Positions 28,227 to 37,257 of a DNA stretch of 64,000 nucleotides are shown one piece after another. Below the pieces are notes generated by a model. That model was given only the letters and a program-made list of their open reading frames with translations. It was not told the DNA's origin and did no database searches. The first letter of the stretch is position 1. Every line of letters starts with the position of its first letter. Source of the DNA: Geodermatophilus sp. DF01-2 (GTDB lineage: Bacteria; Actinomycetota; Actinomycetes; Mycobacteriales; Geodermatophilaceae); NCBI RefSeq assembly GCF_004571065.1, contig NZ_SPQN01000002.1, positions 62,001 through 126,000 on the forward strand, given 5' to 3'. The position numbers and the translations under genes are program-made.

Positions 28227-28726
28227 CTCGCTACCGGGTGGAAGGTCACGTTCCGCAGCGCGCCGCCGTCGGCCACCGCGGTCACGAAGGTGCCGTGCGG
28301 CTGCCGGCGCCGGTCGGTCGGCGAGCCGGGGTTGAGCAGACGCGGGCCGGTGTCGGCGGTGGTGTCCCAGGGGATGTGGCTGTGTCCGAACACGAGCAGG
28401 TCGGTGTCGGGGAAGCGGGCGGCGCAGCGGGCCTCGCGGCCTTTCCTGTCCCCTGTCTCGTGGACGACGGCCAGTCGGATGCCCTCGACCTCGGCGCGGG
28501 CGACCTCCGGCAGCCGCTCCCGCAGCGGCCCGTGGTCGTTGTTGCCGTGGACGGCGACCAGCCGGCGGGCGCGCTCCTCGATCCGGTCGAGCAGCGCGAC
28601 GTCCACCCAGTCACCGGCGTGCACGACGACGTCCGCGGCGTCGATCGCCGCCCACAGCGGAGGAGGAAGGTCACGCGCCCGCCTGGGGACGTGCGTGTCC
28701 GCGGTGAACACCAGGGAGGCCGGCAC
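28223..28726 (-). CDS. YfcE/MJ0936-type metallophosphoesterase
   Basis: A 167-residue calcineurin-like phosphoesterase with the binuclear metal residues TADTHVPRRA (Asp/His, 8-17), VVHAGDWVD, VHGNNDHG, VVHETGD and FGHSHIPWD. Such small enzymes hydrolyse phosphodiesters in vitro; the physiological substrate is unknown. It is the first gene of a three-gene operon with the MFS pump and methyltransferase. Start GTG 28726. Confidence 0.88.
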   Translation of the reverse strand: MPASLVFTADTHVPRRARDLPPPLWAAIDAADVVVHAGDWVDVALLDRIEERARRLVAVHGNNDHGPLRERLPEVARAEVEGIRLAVVHETGDRKGREARCAARFPDTDLLVFGHSHIPWDTTADTGPRLLNPGSPTDRRRQPHGTFVTAVADGGALRNVTFHPVAR

Positions 28727-28843
28727 GACGACATCGTCGTCCTCCGGACGACAGCGGCCAACTGCGGTCCCCCGCCGCCGTGGAGCCGCGGCGTTACCTC
28801 CTCGGGAGAGCCTCGAGCTCCCCGTCGTCGGGAACCGGGTGGC

Positions 28844-29800
28844 TCAGCTCCGCTCCGCCAGGGCCTTGAGGCGGGCGTTGTAGGCGGCCAGCTCGGCGTC
28901 CTCGGTGCGGGCCGCGGCGCGGTCCAGCCGGCGGGCCTTGCGCTGCTCGGAGCCCATCCAGGCGAACAGGACCAGCGCCATCACGAAGACGGTGGGGATC
29001 TCGCCGAAGGACCAGGCGATGCTGCCGGCGGTCTTCTGGTCGGCGAGCGGGTCGACGCCCCAGCCGGCCGGGGGGTCGGCGAACGTCTCCACGACCAGCG
29101 AGCCGGCCATGAGGATCGCGACGCCGAAGAAGGCGTGGAACGGCATCGGGACGAGCAGCTCGAGCATCCGACCGCCGTGGCCTGCCGTCCGCGGCCAGGG
29201 GTCCTGCGCCAGGATCGGGCCGAAGAACAGCAGCCCGGTCACCGTGAAGTGCGCGAGCATGAACTGGTGGCCGAGAGGGTCGGCCATGAGCGCGTCGAAG
29301 ATGGGCGTGAAGTAGACGGCGTAGAGGCTGGCGAGGAACAGCGGCAGCGTGAACGCCGGGTGCGAGACGACCCGGGCGACCCGGCTGTGCAGCGCGTCGA
29401 GCAGCAGCGCCCGGGGGACGCCGGCCAGCCGCCTGCCGCGGGGCAGCGTCCGCAGCGCCAGGGTGACCGGCGCGCCGAGCAGCAGCAGGATCGGCGCCAC
29501 CATGGACAGCACCATGTGCTGGGCCATGTGCACGCTGAACAGCACCATGCTGTAGCCGTTGAGCCAGGTGCCGGTCACCGCGAACAGCGCGGCGCAGCCG
29601 GCGACCCAGGACGCCGTCCGCCACCACGGCCAGGCCACGCCCGAGCGACGCAGCACCACGAGCGCCACCAGGTAGCCCACGGCACCCAGCAGGCTCAGGA
29701 CGGCCAGCCACGACCAGCCGTCGAGGTGCGGCAGGAACATCCGGCCCCAGGTCGGCGGCTCGTCCGGCACCCACATGCCCGAGTGCTGACCGTGGTCCAC
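28844..29800 (-). CDS. ctaG: Cytochrome c oxidase assembly factor CtaG (caa3-type)
   Basis: A 318-residue membrane protein with about seven helices. The family pattern HMAQHMVLSMVAPILLLLGA gives conserved His residues, and FMLAHFTVTGLLFFGPILAQ and PMPFHAFFGVAILMAG follow. caa3_CtaG proteins are thought to help copper insertion into oxidase subunits. It sits 2.8 kb from ctaD. Start GTG 29800 has a GGAGG eight bases upstream. The C-terminal 40 residues are a charged cytoplasmic tail. Confidence 0.9.
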   Translation of the reverse strand: MDHGQHSGMWVPDEPPTWGRMFLPHLDGWSWLAVLSLLGAVGYLVALVVLRRSGVAWPWWRTASWVAGCAALFAVTGTWLNGYSMVLFSVHMAQHMVLSMVAPILLLLGAPVTLALRTLPRGRRLAGVPRALLLDALHSRVARVVSHPAFTLPLFLASLYAVYFTPIFDALMADPLGHQFMLAHFTVTGLLFFGPILAQDPWPRTAGHGGRMLELLVPMPFHAFFGVAILMAGSLVVETFADPPAGWGVDPLADQKTAGSIAWSFGEIPTVFVMALVLFAWMGSEQRKARRLDRAAARTEDAELAAYNARLKALAERS

Positions 29801-29864
29801 CGATGCCTCCTGCCGTGACGTGCCGCGCGCGATCCCCACTGTCCCACTCGGGCGATGCCCGGGC

Positions 29865-30007
29865 GGCCCCGTCCCGGGCACCACCCCGAGCGTGCGAGGA
29901 GCGGGGAGGACGGCAGCTCCCTGCAGGGTCCCGCCACGAGCCTGGTGACGTACTGGAACGGGCCACCCTCCAGGGGCCCGCGCCGAGCGTGGGGGGAAGG
30001 GTCGCCC
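29865..30007. repeat. Dispersed GC-rich intergenic repeats, copy 9
   Basis: Between the ctaG start and the CDF stop. Contains gcaccaccccgagcgtgcga, ggagcggggaggacggca, then gggcccgcgccgagcgtgg and ggggaagggtcgccctcag. Confidence 0.6.
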
Positions 30008-30931
30008 TCAGTCGTGCACCGGCGCTTCGTGCCCCGCGTGCGCCGCGGCCTCCAGCTGGAAGGTGCAGTGCTCGACGTCGAAGTGGTCACCCAGGCAGGC
30101 GCAGAGCGCGTCGAGCACCCGGCCACCGTGGCCGGCCTCCAGGGCCTCGTCCGTGACGACGACGTGCGCGGAGAGCACCGGCAGGCCGGAGGTGATCGTC
30201 CAGGCGTGCAGGTCGTGGACACCGAGGACGCCGTCCACCCCGAGGATGTGGGCCCGCACCCGGTCCATGTCGACCCCACGCGGCGCCGCCTCGAGCAGCA
30301 CGTCGACCGCCTCGCGCAGCAGCGACCACGCCCGCGGCAGCACCAGCGCGGCGATCAGCAGGGAGGCGACGGTGTCGGCGGGGGTCCAGCCGGTGGTGGC
30401 GATGACCACGCCGGCGGCCAGGACGGCGACCGAACCCAGCGCGTCGCCGAGCACCTCCAGGTAGGCACCGCGGACGTTCAGCGAGTCGCGCCGCCCGCCG
30501 TGCAGGACGACCAGGCCGACGAGGTTGACCGCCAGGCCCAGCGCGGCGACGGCGAGCATGACGCCCGACCCGATCTCCGGCGGGTCCCCGATCCGGCGCA
30601 CCGCCTCCACCACCACGTACCCGGCCACTCCGACGAGCAGCAGGCCGTTGGCGACGGCGGCGAGGATCTCCGCCCGCTGCCAGCCGAAGGTCCGCCGGCC
30701 GCGGGCGGGCCGCTGGGCCAGCGAGACAGCACCCAGGGCGAGGGCGATCCCCAGCGCGTCGGTGGCCATGTGCCCGGCGTCGGCGAGCAGCGCCAGCGAC
30801 CCGGAGGCCAGCGCGCCGGCCACCTCGGCGACCATGACCGCGACGGTGAGCGCGAGGACGGCGGCCAGCCGCCGGCGGTACCCGGCCGACGCGGTACCGG
30901 GCGGACGCCCGTGACCGTGACCGTGACCCAT
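30008..30931 (-). CDS. Cation diffusion facilitator (CzcD-type Zn/Co/Cd exporter)
   Basis: A 307-residue protein beginning with a His-rich metal-sensing stretch (GHGHGHG). Six helices follow; the conserved metal sites are SLALLADAGHMATDALGIAL (Asp and His/Asp, 49-68) and LNVRGAYLEVLGDALGSVAV (about 150-170). The C-terminal cytoplasmic domain has HDLHAWTITSGLPVLSAHVV, typical of CDF dimerisation. It exports divalent metals in exchange for protons. Start ATG 30931, chosen because the HGHG stretch follows at once. Confidence 0.92.
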   Translation of the reverse strand: MGHGHGHGRPPGTASAGYRRRLAAVLALTVAVMVAEVAGALASGSLALLADAGHMATDALGIALALGAVSLAQRPARGRRTFGWQRAEILAAVANGLLLVGVAGYVVVEAVRRIGDPPEIGSGVMLAVAALGLAVNLVGLVVLHGGRRDSLNVRGAYLEVLGDALGSVAVLAAGVVIATTGWTPADTVASLLIAALVLPRAWSLLREAVDVLLEAAPRGVDMDRVRAHILGVDGVLGVHDLHAWTITSGLPVLSAHVVVTDEALEAGHGGRVLDALCACLGDHFDVEHCTFQLEAAAHAGHEAPVHD

Positions 30932-30979
30932 CAGCTCTTCCCCGCCCGTCCGCGCACAGTGCGAGTGTCGCGCATCGAG

Positions 30980-31042
30980 CGGCCACCCTTCAGGGGCCTG
31001 CGCCGAGCAAGCACGTAAGGCGTGGGGGGAAGGGTGGTCCCT
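30980..31042. repeat. Dispersed GC-rich intergenic repeat, copy 10
   Basis: Reads ggccacccttcaggggcctg, then cgccgagcaagcacgtaagg, then cgtggggggaagggtggtcc. It lies between the CDF start and an M23 fragment. Confidence 0.6.
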
Positions 31043-31047
31043 CCTCC

Positions 31048-31225
31048 AGATCTGGACGCCGCGCTCCCGCAGGTACGGGACCGGGTCGACCTTCTCGCCG
31101 CCCGGACCGCCCAGGCGCACCTCGAAGTGCAGGTGCGGGCCGGTGGACTGCCCGCGGTTGCCGAGCACCGCGACGGTGTCGCCGGCGCGCACCACCTGGC
31201 CCGGGCTGCGCAGACGCCTGTGACG
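31048..31225 (-). pseudogene. C-terminal fragment of an M23 (LytM) peptidase
   Basis: The reverse frame reads LRSPGQVVRAGDTVAVLGNR, then GQSTGPHLHFEVR, then GEKVDPVPYLRERG. HLHFEVR is the zinc-binding and catalytic end of M23 endopeptidases, which cut peptidoglycan cross-links. The N-terminal half with the first zinc ligands (HxxxD) is missing, so this is a truncated relic. The rest of the 406 bp gap 30932-31337 holds the repeat and the promoter region of the dehydrogenase gene. Confidence 0.7.
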
Positions 31226-31337
31226 GAGAGTGATGGGCGCGCCGAGCGGGGGCGAGACGAGGGGCGATGCAGCTCACGACGGGGCAGGAGTCTTCTCGTC
31301 GAAGCCCGTGGACGTCGATCCGAGGAGTTCATCCCCC

Positions 31338-32519
31338 ATGCGCGCAGTGACCTGGCACGGCCGAGCCGACGTCCGGGTGGACACCGTCCCCGACCCCACG
31401 ATCCAGGAGCCCACCGACGTCGTCATCGAGGTCACCTCGAGCGGCGTCTGCGGATCGGACCTGCATCTCATCGAGGTCCTGGCCCCGTTCATGACGGTGG
31501 GCGACATCATGGGCCACGAGCCGATGGGCATCGTCCGGGAGGTCGGCTCCGAGGTGACCGCGGTCAAGCCCGGCGACCGGGTCGTCGTCCCCTTCAACAT
31601 CTCGTGCGGCACGTGCTGGATGTGCTCGCAGGGCCTGCAGTCCCAGTGCGAGACGACCCAGAACCGCGAGCAGGGCTTCGGCGCCTCGCTGTTCGGCTAC
31701 ACCAAGCTCTACGGTCAGGTCCCCGGCGGCCAGGCCGAGTACCTGCGGGTGCCGTTCGGCAACACGCTGCCGATCAAGGTGCCCGACGGCCTGCCCGACG
31801 ACCGGTTCGTCTACCTCTCCGACGTGGTGCCCACCGCGTGGCAGGCGGTGCAGTACGCGGCCGTCCCGCCCGGCGGCACCCTGCTGGTCCTGGGCCTGGG
31901 CCCGATCGGCGACATGTGCACCCGCATCGCCCACCACCTGGGCATCGAGAAGGTGTACGCCTCCGAGGTCGTCCCGGAGCGGATCGCCCGGGCGAGCGCC
32001 CGCGGCACGAACGTCATCCGCTCGACGAAGAAGGACGACGTCGTGCGCGAGATCCAGGACGCGACCGCCGGCCGCGGCGCCGACGCGGTCATCGACGCCG
32101 TCGGCATGGAGGCGCACGGCTCCCCGCTGGCCAGCATCGCGCAGAAGGCCACCGCCGTGGTGCCCGACGCGGTCATGGAGAAGGTCATGCAGGTCGCCGG
32201 CGTCGACCGGCTGGCCGCGCTGAACACCGCCATCGACGCGGTGCGCCGCGGCGGGACCATCTCGCTGTCCGGCGTCTACGGCGGTGCGACCGACCCGCTG
32301 CCGCTCATGCGGATGTTCGACAAGCAGATCCAGCTGCGCATGGGCCAGGCCAACGTGTGGCGCTGGGTGCCCGACATCCTGCCGATCCTCGCCGAGGGCG
32401 ACCCCCTGGGCGTGGACGACTTCGCCACGCACCACGTGCCGCTGGAGCAGGCGCCGGAGGCCTACGCGAACTTCCGCGAGAAGAAGGACGGCACGGTCAA
32501 GGTGCTGCTCCAGCCCTGA
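31338..32519 (+). CDS. Zinc-dependent alcohol dehydrogenase (formaldehyde dehydrogenase-like)
   Basis: A 393-residue medium-chain dehydrogenase. The catalytic zinc ligands are in SSGVCGSDLHLIEV (Cys and His) and DIMGHEPMGIVREV; the structural zinc cysteines are in ISCGTCWMCSQGLQSQC. The cofactor site reads LLVLGLGPIGDMCTRIA with NAD-type charge in YASEVVPER. The longer form and the insertion near QNREQGFGASLFGY resemble glutathione-independent formaldehyde dehydrogenases and their threonine-dehydrogenase-like kin. GAGGAG precedes the ATG by 10 bases. A strong hairpin terminator follows it. Confidence 0.9.
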   Translation: MRAVTWHGRADVRVDTVPDPTIQEPTDVVIEVTSSGVCGSDLHLIEVLAPFMTVGDIMGHEPMGIVREVGSEVTAVKPGDRVVVPFNISCGTCWMCSQGLQSQCETTQNREQGFGASLFGYTKLYGQVPGGQAEYLRVPFGNTLPIKVPDGLPDDRFVYLSDVVPTAWQAVQYAAVPPGGTLLVLGLGPIGDMCTRIAHHLGIEKVYASEVVPERIARASARGTNVIRSTKKDDVVREIQDATAGRGADAVIDAVGMEAHGSPLASIAQKATAVVPDAVMEKVMQVAGVDRLAALNTAIDAVRRGGTISLSGVYGGATDPLPLMRMFDKQIQLRMGQANVWRWVPDILPILAEGDPLGVDDFATHHVPLEQAPEAYANFREKKDGTVKVLLQP

Positions 32520-32544
32520 GCCGCCGCATGTGAGCAGACCCACC

Positions 32545-32576
32545 CGCCGCCCCGGGCATGTCCGCCCGGGGCGGCG
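32545..32576 (+). terminator. Rho-independent-type hairpin after the alcohol dehydrogenase
   Basis: A perfect 12-base stem (gccgccccgggc / gcccggggcggc, 32546-32575) with a 6-base loop, followed by ggctt. It starts 26 bp after the stop codon. Confidence 0.8.
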
Positions 32577-32671
32577 GCTTGGCTCCGGGAGGGTCCTGTC
32601 GTCCAGGACTCGGCAGGACGACGACGTCCGCCGCACCGTCCTCCGCCGTCGCCCTCCTGGAGCTGTTCCCC

Positions 32672-33874
32672 GTGCCCCGCGCCCTGCTCGCGCTCGCCAT
32701 CGGCGCCTTCGGCATCGGCACCACCGAGTTCGTCGTCATGGGCATGCTGCCCGAGATCGCCGAGGGCCTCGGGGTCTCGGTGCCGTCGGTCGGCCTGCTC
32801 ATCTCCGCCTACGCCGTCGGCGTGGTCGTCGGTGCCCCGACGCTCACCGCGCTCGGCGTGCGCTTCCCGCCGCGCCGGACGCTGGTCGCCCTGATGGCCG
32901 TGTTCACCGTCGGCAACGCACTGTCGGCGCTGGCGCCTACCTACGAGACGCTCGCCGCGGCCCGGGTGCTGACCGCGCTGGCGCACGGCTCCTTCTTCGG
33001 CGTGGGAGCGGTGGCCGCCCGCCGGCTGGTCGCCCCCGACCGGGCCACCAGAGCGATCTCGCTGATGCTGGTGGGTCTCACCCTCGCCAACGTCATCGGT
33101 GTGCCGCTGGGCACGTTCGTCGCCCAGCAGTCGAGCTGGCGGCTGGTCCTCGGCGCGGTCACCGTCGTCGGCCTGGTCACCATCGCCGGGCTGCTGGCCT
33201 GGATGCCGCGCGAGCTCGGCGAGCCCGGCGACCTGCGCAGCGAGCTCGCCGCCTTCCGCCGCGGCCAGGTGTGGCTGGTGCTCGGCCTCACCATGGTCGG
33301 GTTCTCCGCGCTGTTCGCCGTGTACAGCTACGTCAGCCCGATCCTCACCGAGCTGGGCGGCATCCCGGTGGAGTGGGTGACGCCGGTGCTCGCGCTGTTC
33401 GGCATCGGCACCACCGTGGGCACCCTCGTCGGCGGCCGGCTCGGCGACCGCTACGGGTTCTCGTTCGTCGCTGTGGGCCTGCTGGCCACCGCCGTCGTCC
33501 TGGCGGCCTTCGCCGTCCTCGCCCGCAGCCCGGTCGCCGCGGTCGTGCTGCTGGTGCTCTTCGGCACGCTGGCGTTCGCCCTCGGCCCGGTGGTGCAGAA
33601 CGGCGTCATCGAGGCGGCACGGGTGCGCGGCGGCAGCCTGGTCTCGGCCGCCAACCAGGGTGCGTTCAACGTGGCCAACGCCCTCGGGGCCGCCCTCGGC
33701 GCGGCGGTGCTGTCCGCCGGCCTGGGCTACACCGCGCCGATCTGGGTGGGCGCGCTGCTGGCGCTGCTCGGCGCCGGGATCGCCGTCGTCGCCCGCGCGG
33801 TGGACCGGCGGGCCGATGCCCCGGCCGTCGCCGACCCCGCCCCGGTCGCCGCGGAGTGCCGCACCGCCGCCTGA
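32672..33874 (+). CDS. MFS transporter, DHA1-type (Cmx/AraJ-like efflux)
   Basis: A 400-residue transporter with 12 helices. The N-terminus FGIGTTEFVVMGMLPEIAEG is the typical DHA1 start; motif A falls at ALGVRFPPRRTLVALMAVFT, and RVLTALAHGSFFGVGAVAAR is helix 4 with its conserved Arg. Relatives export chloramphenicol, arabinose or purine nucleosides, so substrate cannot be named. Start GTG 32672 begins the first helix directly; an upstream extension is possible but has no initiation signal. Confidence 0.87.
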   Translation: MPRALLALAIGAFGIGTTEFVVMGMLPEIAEGLGVSVPSVGLLISAYAVGVVVGAPTLTALGVRFPPRRTLVALMAVFTVGNALSALAPTYETLAAARVLTALAHGSFFGVGAVAARRLVAPDRATRAISLMLVGLTLANVIGVPLGTFVAQQSSWRLVLGAVTVVGLVTIAGLLAWMPRELGEPGDLRSELAAFRRGQVWLVLGLTMVGFSALFAVYSYVSPILTELGGIPVEWVTPVLALFGIGTTVGTLVGGRLGDRYGFSFVAVGLLATAVVLAAFAVLARSPVAAVVLLVLFGTLAFALGPVVQNGVIEAARVRGGSLVSAANQGAFNVANALGAALGAAVLSAGLGYTAPIWVGALLALLGAGIAVVARAVDRRADAPAVADPAPVAAECRTAA

Positions 33875-34242
33875 CCGTCGGAACGGCAGGGTGGGGGCCG
33901 CCCCGCCTGCGCAGTTCGTCGCAGCGCCGGACGGCGGTGGCCAGCGTGCGGCGCGGTCGAGGACGTCGAGGTCGGCCATGCCGCAGCGGGCGCCAGGTCG
34001 AGCCGACCGTCGACACGGCCTGACATGCCTGTGATGAGCACGGGTCGTCGTCGGCGACACGGATGGACGCGCCGGCGCGGCGCGCAACGAGCCCGTGATC
34101 CACTCAGGCGCCCGGGGCGACCAGGGGTGCTGCTGAGGCGGCTGGTGAGGGGCCCGGCGGGTCGGGCGGCACGTCCCTGGAGCGGGGCACCGGCCACATA
34201 CGGTCCCGCTCCGACTCGTCAGCCCACCGAAGGAGCAGTTCC
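33875..34242. other. 368 bp without a recognisable gene
   Basis: All six frames give low-complexity Arg/Ala/Pro peptides with no family pattern. The last 15 bases hold the Shine-Dalgarno (aaggag at 34229-34234) of the next gene. The stretch may be a decayed gene, but no remnant could be named. Confidence 0.4.
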
Positions 34243-35079
34243 GTGAGCCATCCGCCCCAGGCGCCGTACCAGCCGTACCCGCCGGTCCCGCAGTACGAGC
34301 AGCCGAAGAGGGGTGCCGGGCTGGCCGTCGCCTCGATGGTGCTCGGCATCATCGCCCTGCTGCTGAGCTGGGTGCCGATCATCAACAACCTCGCCGCCGT
34401 CCTGGCGGTGGTCGGCCTCGGGCTCGGCATCCCCGCGCTGCTGCGCGCCCGCCGGGGCACGCACGGCGGGAAGGGCTTGGCCATCACCGGCCTCGTCACC
34501 TCGGTCGTGGCCCTCGTCCTGGTCATCGCGACGCAGTTCCTCTACGCCAAGGTCATCGACGAGGTCGAGCGCAGCATCGACGAGGAGCTGAACAGCGCGC
34601 CGTCCGACACCGTGACCTCCGACCTGGCCGAACCCGCGACGGGCGGCGCATCCGACCCGGCGGAGGTCGTCCCGCTCGGGGTCCCGGCCCGGATCGGTGA
34701 CTACCAGGTGACGGTGGACGCCGTGGAGCTCGACGCCAACGCCTCCGTGGCCGCCGCCGACGAGTTCAACGAGCCGCCGGCCGGGCAGTACGTGCTCACC
34801 CAGCTGACCGCCACGTACACGGGCACCGGGGAGGGCGCGCCCGGCTGGGACCTCACTGCGGTCTTCCACGGCACGGACGCCCGTCAGTACAGCGATGCCG
34901 ACTGCATGGCCCTGCTGGCGGACGACGCGATGGACGCGCCCACCCTCAACCCGGGGGGGACGGACACCTTCCAGTTCTGCATGGACGTGCCGCCGGCCGC
35001 CGTCCAGGGCGGGCAGCTGTCGATCGAGCCGACGCTGAGCTTCGACTCCTCGGAGCGGGTGTTCTACGCGATCCAGTAG
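34243..35079 (+). CDS. Membrane protein with DUF4190-like helices and DUF4352-like domain
   Basis: A 278-residue protein. A Pro/Tyr-rich cytoplasmic N-terminus (PPQAPYQPYPPVPQYEQPKR) precedes two helices (LAVASMVLGIIALLLSWVPI, ITGLVTSVVALVLVIATQFL) of the DUF4190 type. Beyond a Thr/Ser/Asp linker, residues 150-278 form an extracytoplasmic beta-sandwich like DUF4352 (IGDYQVTVDAVELDANASVA, QYVLTQLTATYTGTGEGAPG, FQFCMDVPP). One Cys pair could form a disulfide. Start GTG 34243 with AAGGAG. Function unknown; such proteins are abundant actinobacterial surface proteins. Confidence 0.78.
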   Translation: MSHPPQAPYQPYPPVPQYEQPKRGAGLAVASMVLGIIALLLSWVPIINNLAAVLAVVGLGLGIPALLRARRGTHGGKGLAITGLVTSVVALVLVIATQFLYAKVIDEVERSIDEELNSAPSDTVTSDLAEPATGGASDPAEVVPLGVPARIGDYQVTVDAVELDANASVAAADEFNEPPAGQYVLTQLTATYTGTGEGAPGWDLTAVFHGTDARQYSDADCMALLADDAMDAPTLNPGGTDTFQFCMDVPPAAVQGGQLSIEPTLSFDSSERVFYAIQ

Positions 35080-35093
35080 CCGGTCCCCCGGCC

Positions 35094-35132
35094 GCGCCGA
35101 CCGGACGCCCGATCACGGGGTCCGGTCGGCGC
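35094..35132. terminator. Bidirectional hairpin between convergent genes
   Basis: A perfect 12-base stem (gcgccgaccgga / tccggtcggcgc) around a 15-base loop, between the stops at 35079 and 35164. Confidence 0.75.
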
Positions 35133-35163
35133 AGCCTCTCAATGACCGCTGCACCATCCGGGT

Positions 35164-36783
35164 TCAGCGTGCTCGAACGACCCGGGTCTCGTCGAACACC
35201 GGCTCGGCCGACTCGTACACCCGGCCGTCGGCGCCGAAGACCAGGAAGCGGTCGAATGAGCGGGCGAACCAGCGGTCGTGGGTGACCGCGAGGACCGTGC
35301 CCTCGAACGCGGCGAGCGCCTCCTCCAGCGACTCGGCCGAGAGCACGTCGAGGTTGTCGGTCGGCTCGTCGAGCAGCAGCAGCGTGGCGCCGGAGAGCTC
35401 CAGCAGCAGCACCTGGAAGCGGGCCTGCTGGCCGCCGGAGAGCGTGCCGAACGGCTGGTCGCCGGCCGCGGCCAGGCCGTAGCGACGCAGCGCGGCCATC
35501 GCCCGACCCCGGTCGACGCCCGGCCGGCCGGGTTCCCCGTGCCACAGCAGGTCGACCAGCGTGCGGTCGAGCCACTCCGGGTGCGCGTGGGTCTGCGCGA
35601 AGAAGCCGGGGACGACGCGCGCGCCCAGCCGCCACGAACCGGTGTGCGCGACGTCCTGGCCGGCCAGCAGCCGCAGGAAGTGCGACTTGCCCGCGCCGTT
35701 GGCCCCGAGGACGCCGAGCCGGTCGCCGTACCAGACCTCCAGGTCGAACGGCCGCATGAGGCCGCTCAGCTCGAGCTGCTCGGCCATCACAGCCCGAACC
35801 CCGGTGCGGCCACCGCGCAGCCGCATCGCCACCTTCTGCTCCGGCGGGCGGTCCGGCGGCGGGCCGGCCGCCTCGAACTTCGCCAGCCGGGTCTGCATCG
35901 CCCGGTACCGGGAGGCCATGTCCGGCGAGTTGGCCGCCTGCTGCTGCAGCGTGCGCACCAGCTCGACCAGGCGCGCGTGCTCCTCGTCCCAGCGCCGGCG
36001 CACCTCGGCCATCCGCTCGTGCCGCGCCGCCCGCGCCTCGGCGTAGCCGGCGAACCCGCCGCCGTGCACCCACGCCGTCCCGCCCTCGACGGTGACCACG
36101 CGGTCGGCGACGCGGGCCAGCAGCTCCCGGTCGTGGCTGACGAACAGCACGGTCTTGCGGGTCTCCAGCAGCCGCCCCTCGAGCCACCGCTTGCCCGGGA
36201 CGTCGAGGTAGTTGTCCGGCTCGTCGAGCAGCAGCACCTGGTCCGGACCGCGCAGCAGCGCCTCGAGCGCGAGCCGCTTCTGCTCCCCGCCGGAGAGGGC
36301 GGACAGCTCCCGGTACTTGCAGCGGTCGTACGGGACGCCGAGCGCGGCCACGGTCACGGCGTCCCAGGTGACCTCGGCGTCGTAGCCGCCCGCGTCGCCC
36401 CACTGTGCGAGCGCGTCGGCGTAGGCCAGCTGCGCCGCGTCGTCGTCGGTCTCCATGAGGGTGAGCTCGGCGGACCCGACCGCCTCCCAGGCCGCCCGCA
36501 CGGCCGGCGGCGCGAGGTCGACGAGGAAGCGCTGGACGGTCGTGTCGTCGCGGACCGAGCCGATGAACTGGCGCATCACGCCGAGGCCGCCGCTGCGGGT
36601 GACCGCGCCGGCCTCGGGCACCAGGTCGCCGGCGACGATCCGCAGCAGCGTCGTCTTCCCGGCTCCGTTCTCTCCCACCAGCGCGGCGCGCGCGCCCTCA
36701 CCGACCCGGAGGGAGACGCCGTCGAACAGCACCCGGCCGTCGGGGAGGATGTGCCGTACCCCGGTCACGTCGACGTAGCCCAC
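35164..36783 (-). CDS. ABC-F family ATPase
   Basis: A 539-residue soluble protein with two ABC modules and no membrane segments. Module 1: Walker A GENGAGKTTLL (about 38-48), signature LSGGEQKRLALEALL, Walker B VLLLDEPDNYLD. Module 2: Walker A GANGAGKSHFLRLL, signature LSGGQQARFQVLLL, Walker B LLLLDEPTDNLDV. The linker (AARHERMAEVRRRWDEEHAR) is the charged helical P-site tRNA-interaction motif region. ABC-F proteins act on the ribosome as translation factors or antibiotic-protection proteins. DEPDN in module 1 differs from the usual DEPTN. Standalone gene, start GTG 36783. Confidence 0.9.
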   Translation of the reverse strand: MGYVDVTGVRHILPDGRVLFDGVSLRVGEGARAALVGENGAGKTTLLRIVAGDLVPEAGAVTRSGGLGVMRQFIGSVRDDTTVQRFLVDLAPPAVRAAWEAVGSAELTLMETDDDAAQLAYADALAQWGDAGGYDAEVTWDAVTVAALGVPYDRCKYRELSALSGGEQKRLALEALLRGPDQVLLLDEPDNYLDVPGKRWLEGRLLETRKTVLFVSHDRELLARVADRVVTVEGGTAWVHGGGFAGYAEARAARHERMAEVRRRWDEEHARLVELVRTLQQQAANSPDMASRYRAMQTRLAKFEAAGPPPDRPPEQKVAMRLRGGRTGVRAVMAEQLELSGLMRPFDLEVWYGDRLGVLGANGAGKSHFLRLLAGQDVAHTGSWRLGARVVPGFFAQTHAHPEWLDRTLVDLLWHGEPGRPGVDRGRAMAALRRYGLAAAGDQPFGTLSGGQQARFQVLLLELSGATLLLLDEPTDNLDVLSAESLEEALAAFEGTVLAVTHDRWFARSFDRFLVFGADGRVYESAEPVFDETRVVRAR

Positions 36784-36832
36784 TCCGACATCGTCCGGAC
36801 GACGGCAACCCGTTTGCCGAGGCGGCTCCGTC

Positions 36833-36893
36833 CGGCCGCCTCCCAGGTCCCGCCGCGAGCTTGCGGGGGCGGGAGGACGGGGTCCTTCGTCAG
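36833..36893. repeat. Dispersed GC-rich intergenic repeat, copy 11
   Basis: Reads cctcccaggtcccgccgcga, then gcttgcgggggcgggaggac, then ggggtccttcgtcag. It abuts the stop of the 36890 gene. Confidence 0.6.
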
Positions 36894-37096
36894 CCGACGG
36901 ACTGCAGCCGCTCCCGGGCCAGCCGCTCGACCAGCTCGGGCAACGCCGTGGCCGGTACCCCGCTGAGGTCCTCACGGCAGGTGCGGACCACGGTGTCGAC
37001 GACCTGCGGACGCAGTCGGGTGCGGAACTCGTCTGCGAGTCGGGCGACGGCCTGCTCGACGGCCTGCTCGACGGCGGGATCGTCGGTCAGCGTCAT
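36890..37096 (-). CDS. Small helical protein, three-helix-bundle dimerisation domain type
   Basis: A 68-residue protein: VEQAVARLADEFRTRL, then VVDTVVRTCREDLSGVP, then ALPELVERLARERL. The three predicted amphipathic helices match the small actinobacterial family annotated as three-helix bundle dimerization domain. Members are thought to sit as dimers, sometimes near phosphoribosyltransferase or stress genes; no function is established. Start ATG 37096. Confidence 0.65.
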   Translation of the reverse strand: MTLTDDPAVEQAVEQAVARLADEFRTRLRPQVVDTVVRTCREDLSGVPATALPELVERLARERLQSVG

Positions 37097-37257
37097 GCGT
37101 CAGGCGCCTCCGTGCGCGCGGGGACATGGGCGTCGAGCGGACGCCCCTCGGCGTCGGCGCCCTCCACGGTGGCTGCCGACGGCCGCGTGCACCAGGGACC
37201 AAGGTCATCGCTGCAACCCCCGGTTGCGGATCGCGTTCCCGGAGGACCAGGGTGACC

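Noticed and set aside
30008-31195. Fusion of an M23 peptidase domain to the CDF exporter
   Set aside because: The frame is open, but the joint runs through a dispersed intergenic repeat, and the exporter has its own ATG followed by the His-rich N-terminus. It is read as an accident of GC-rich DNA.
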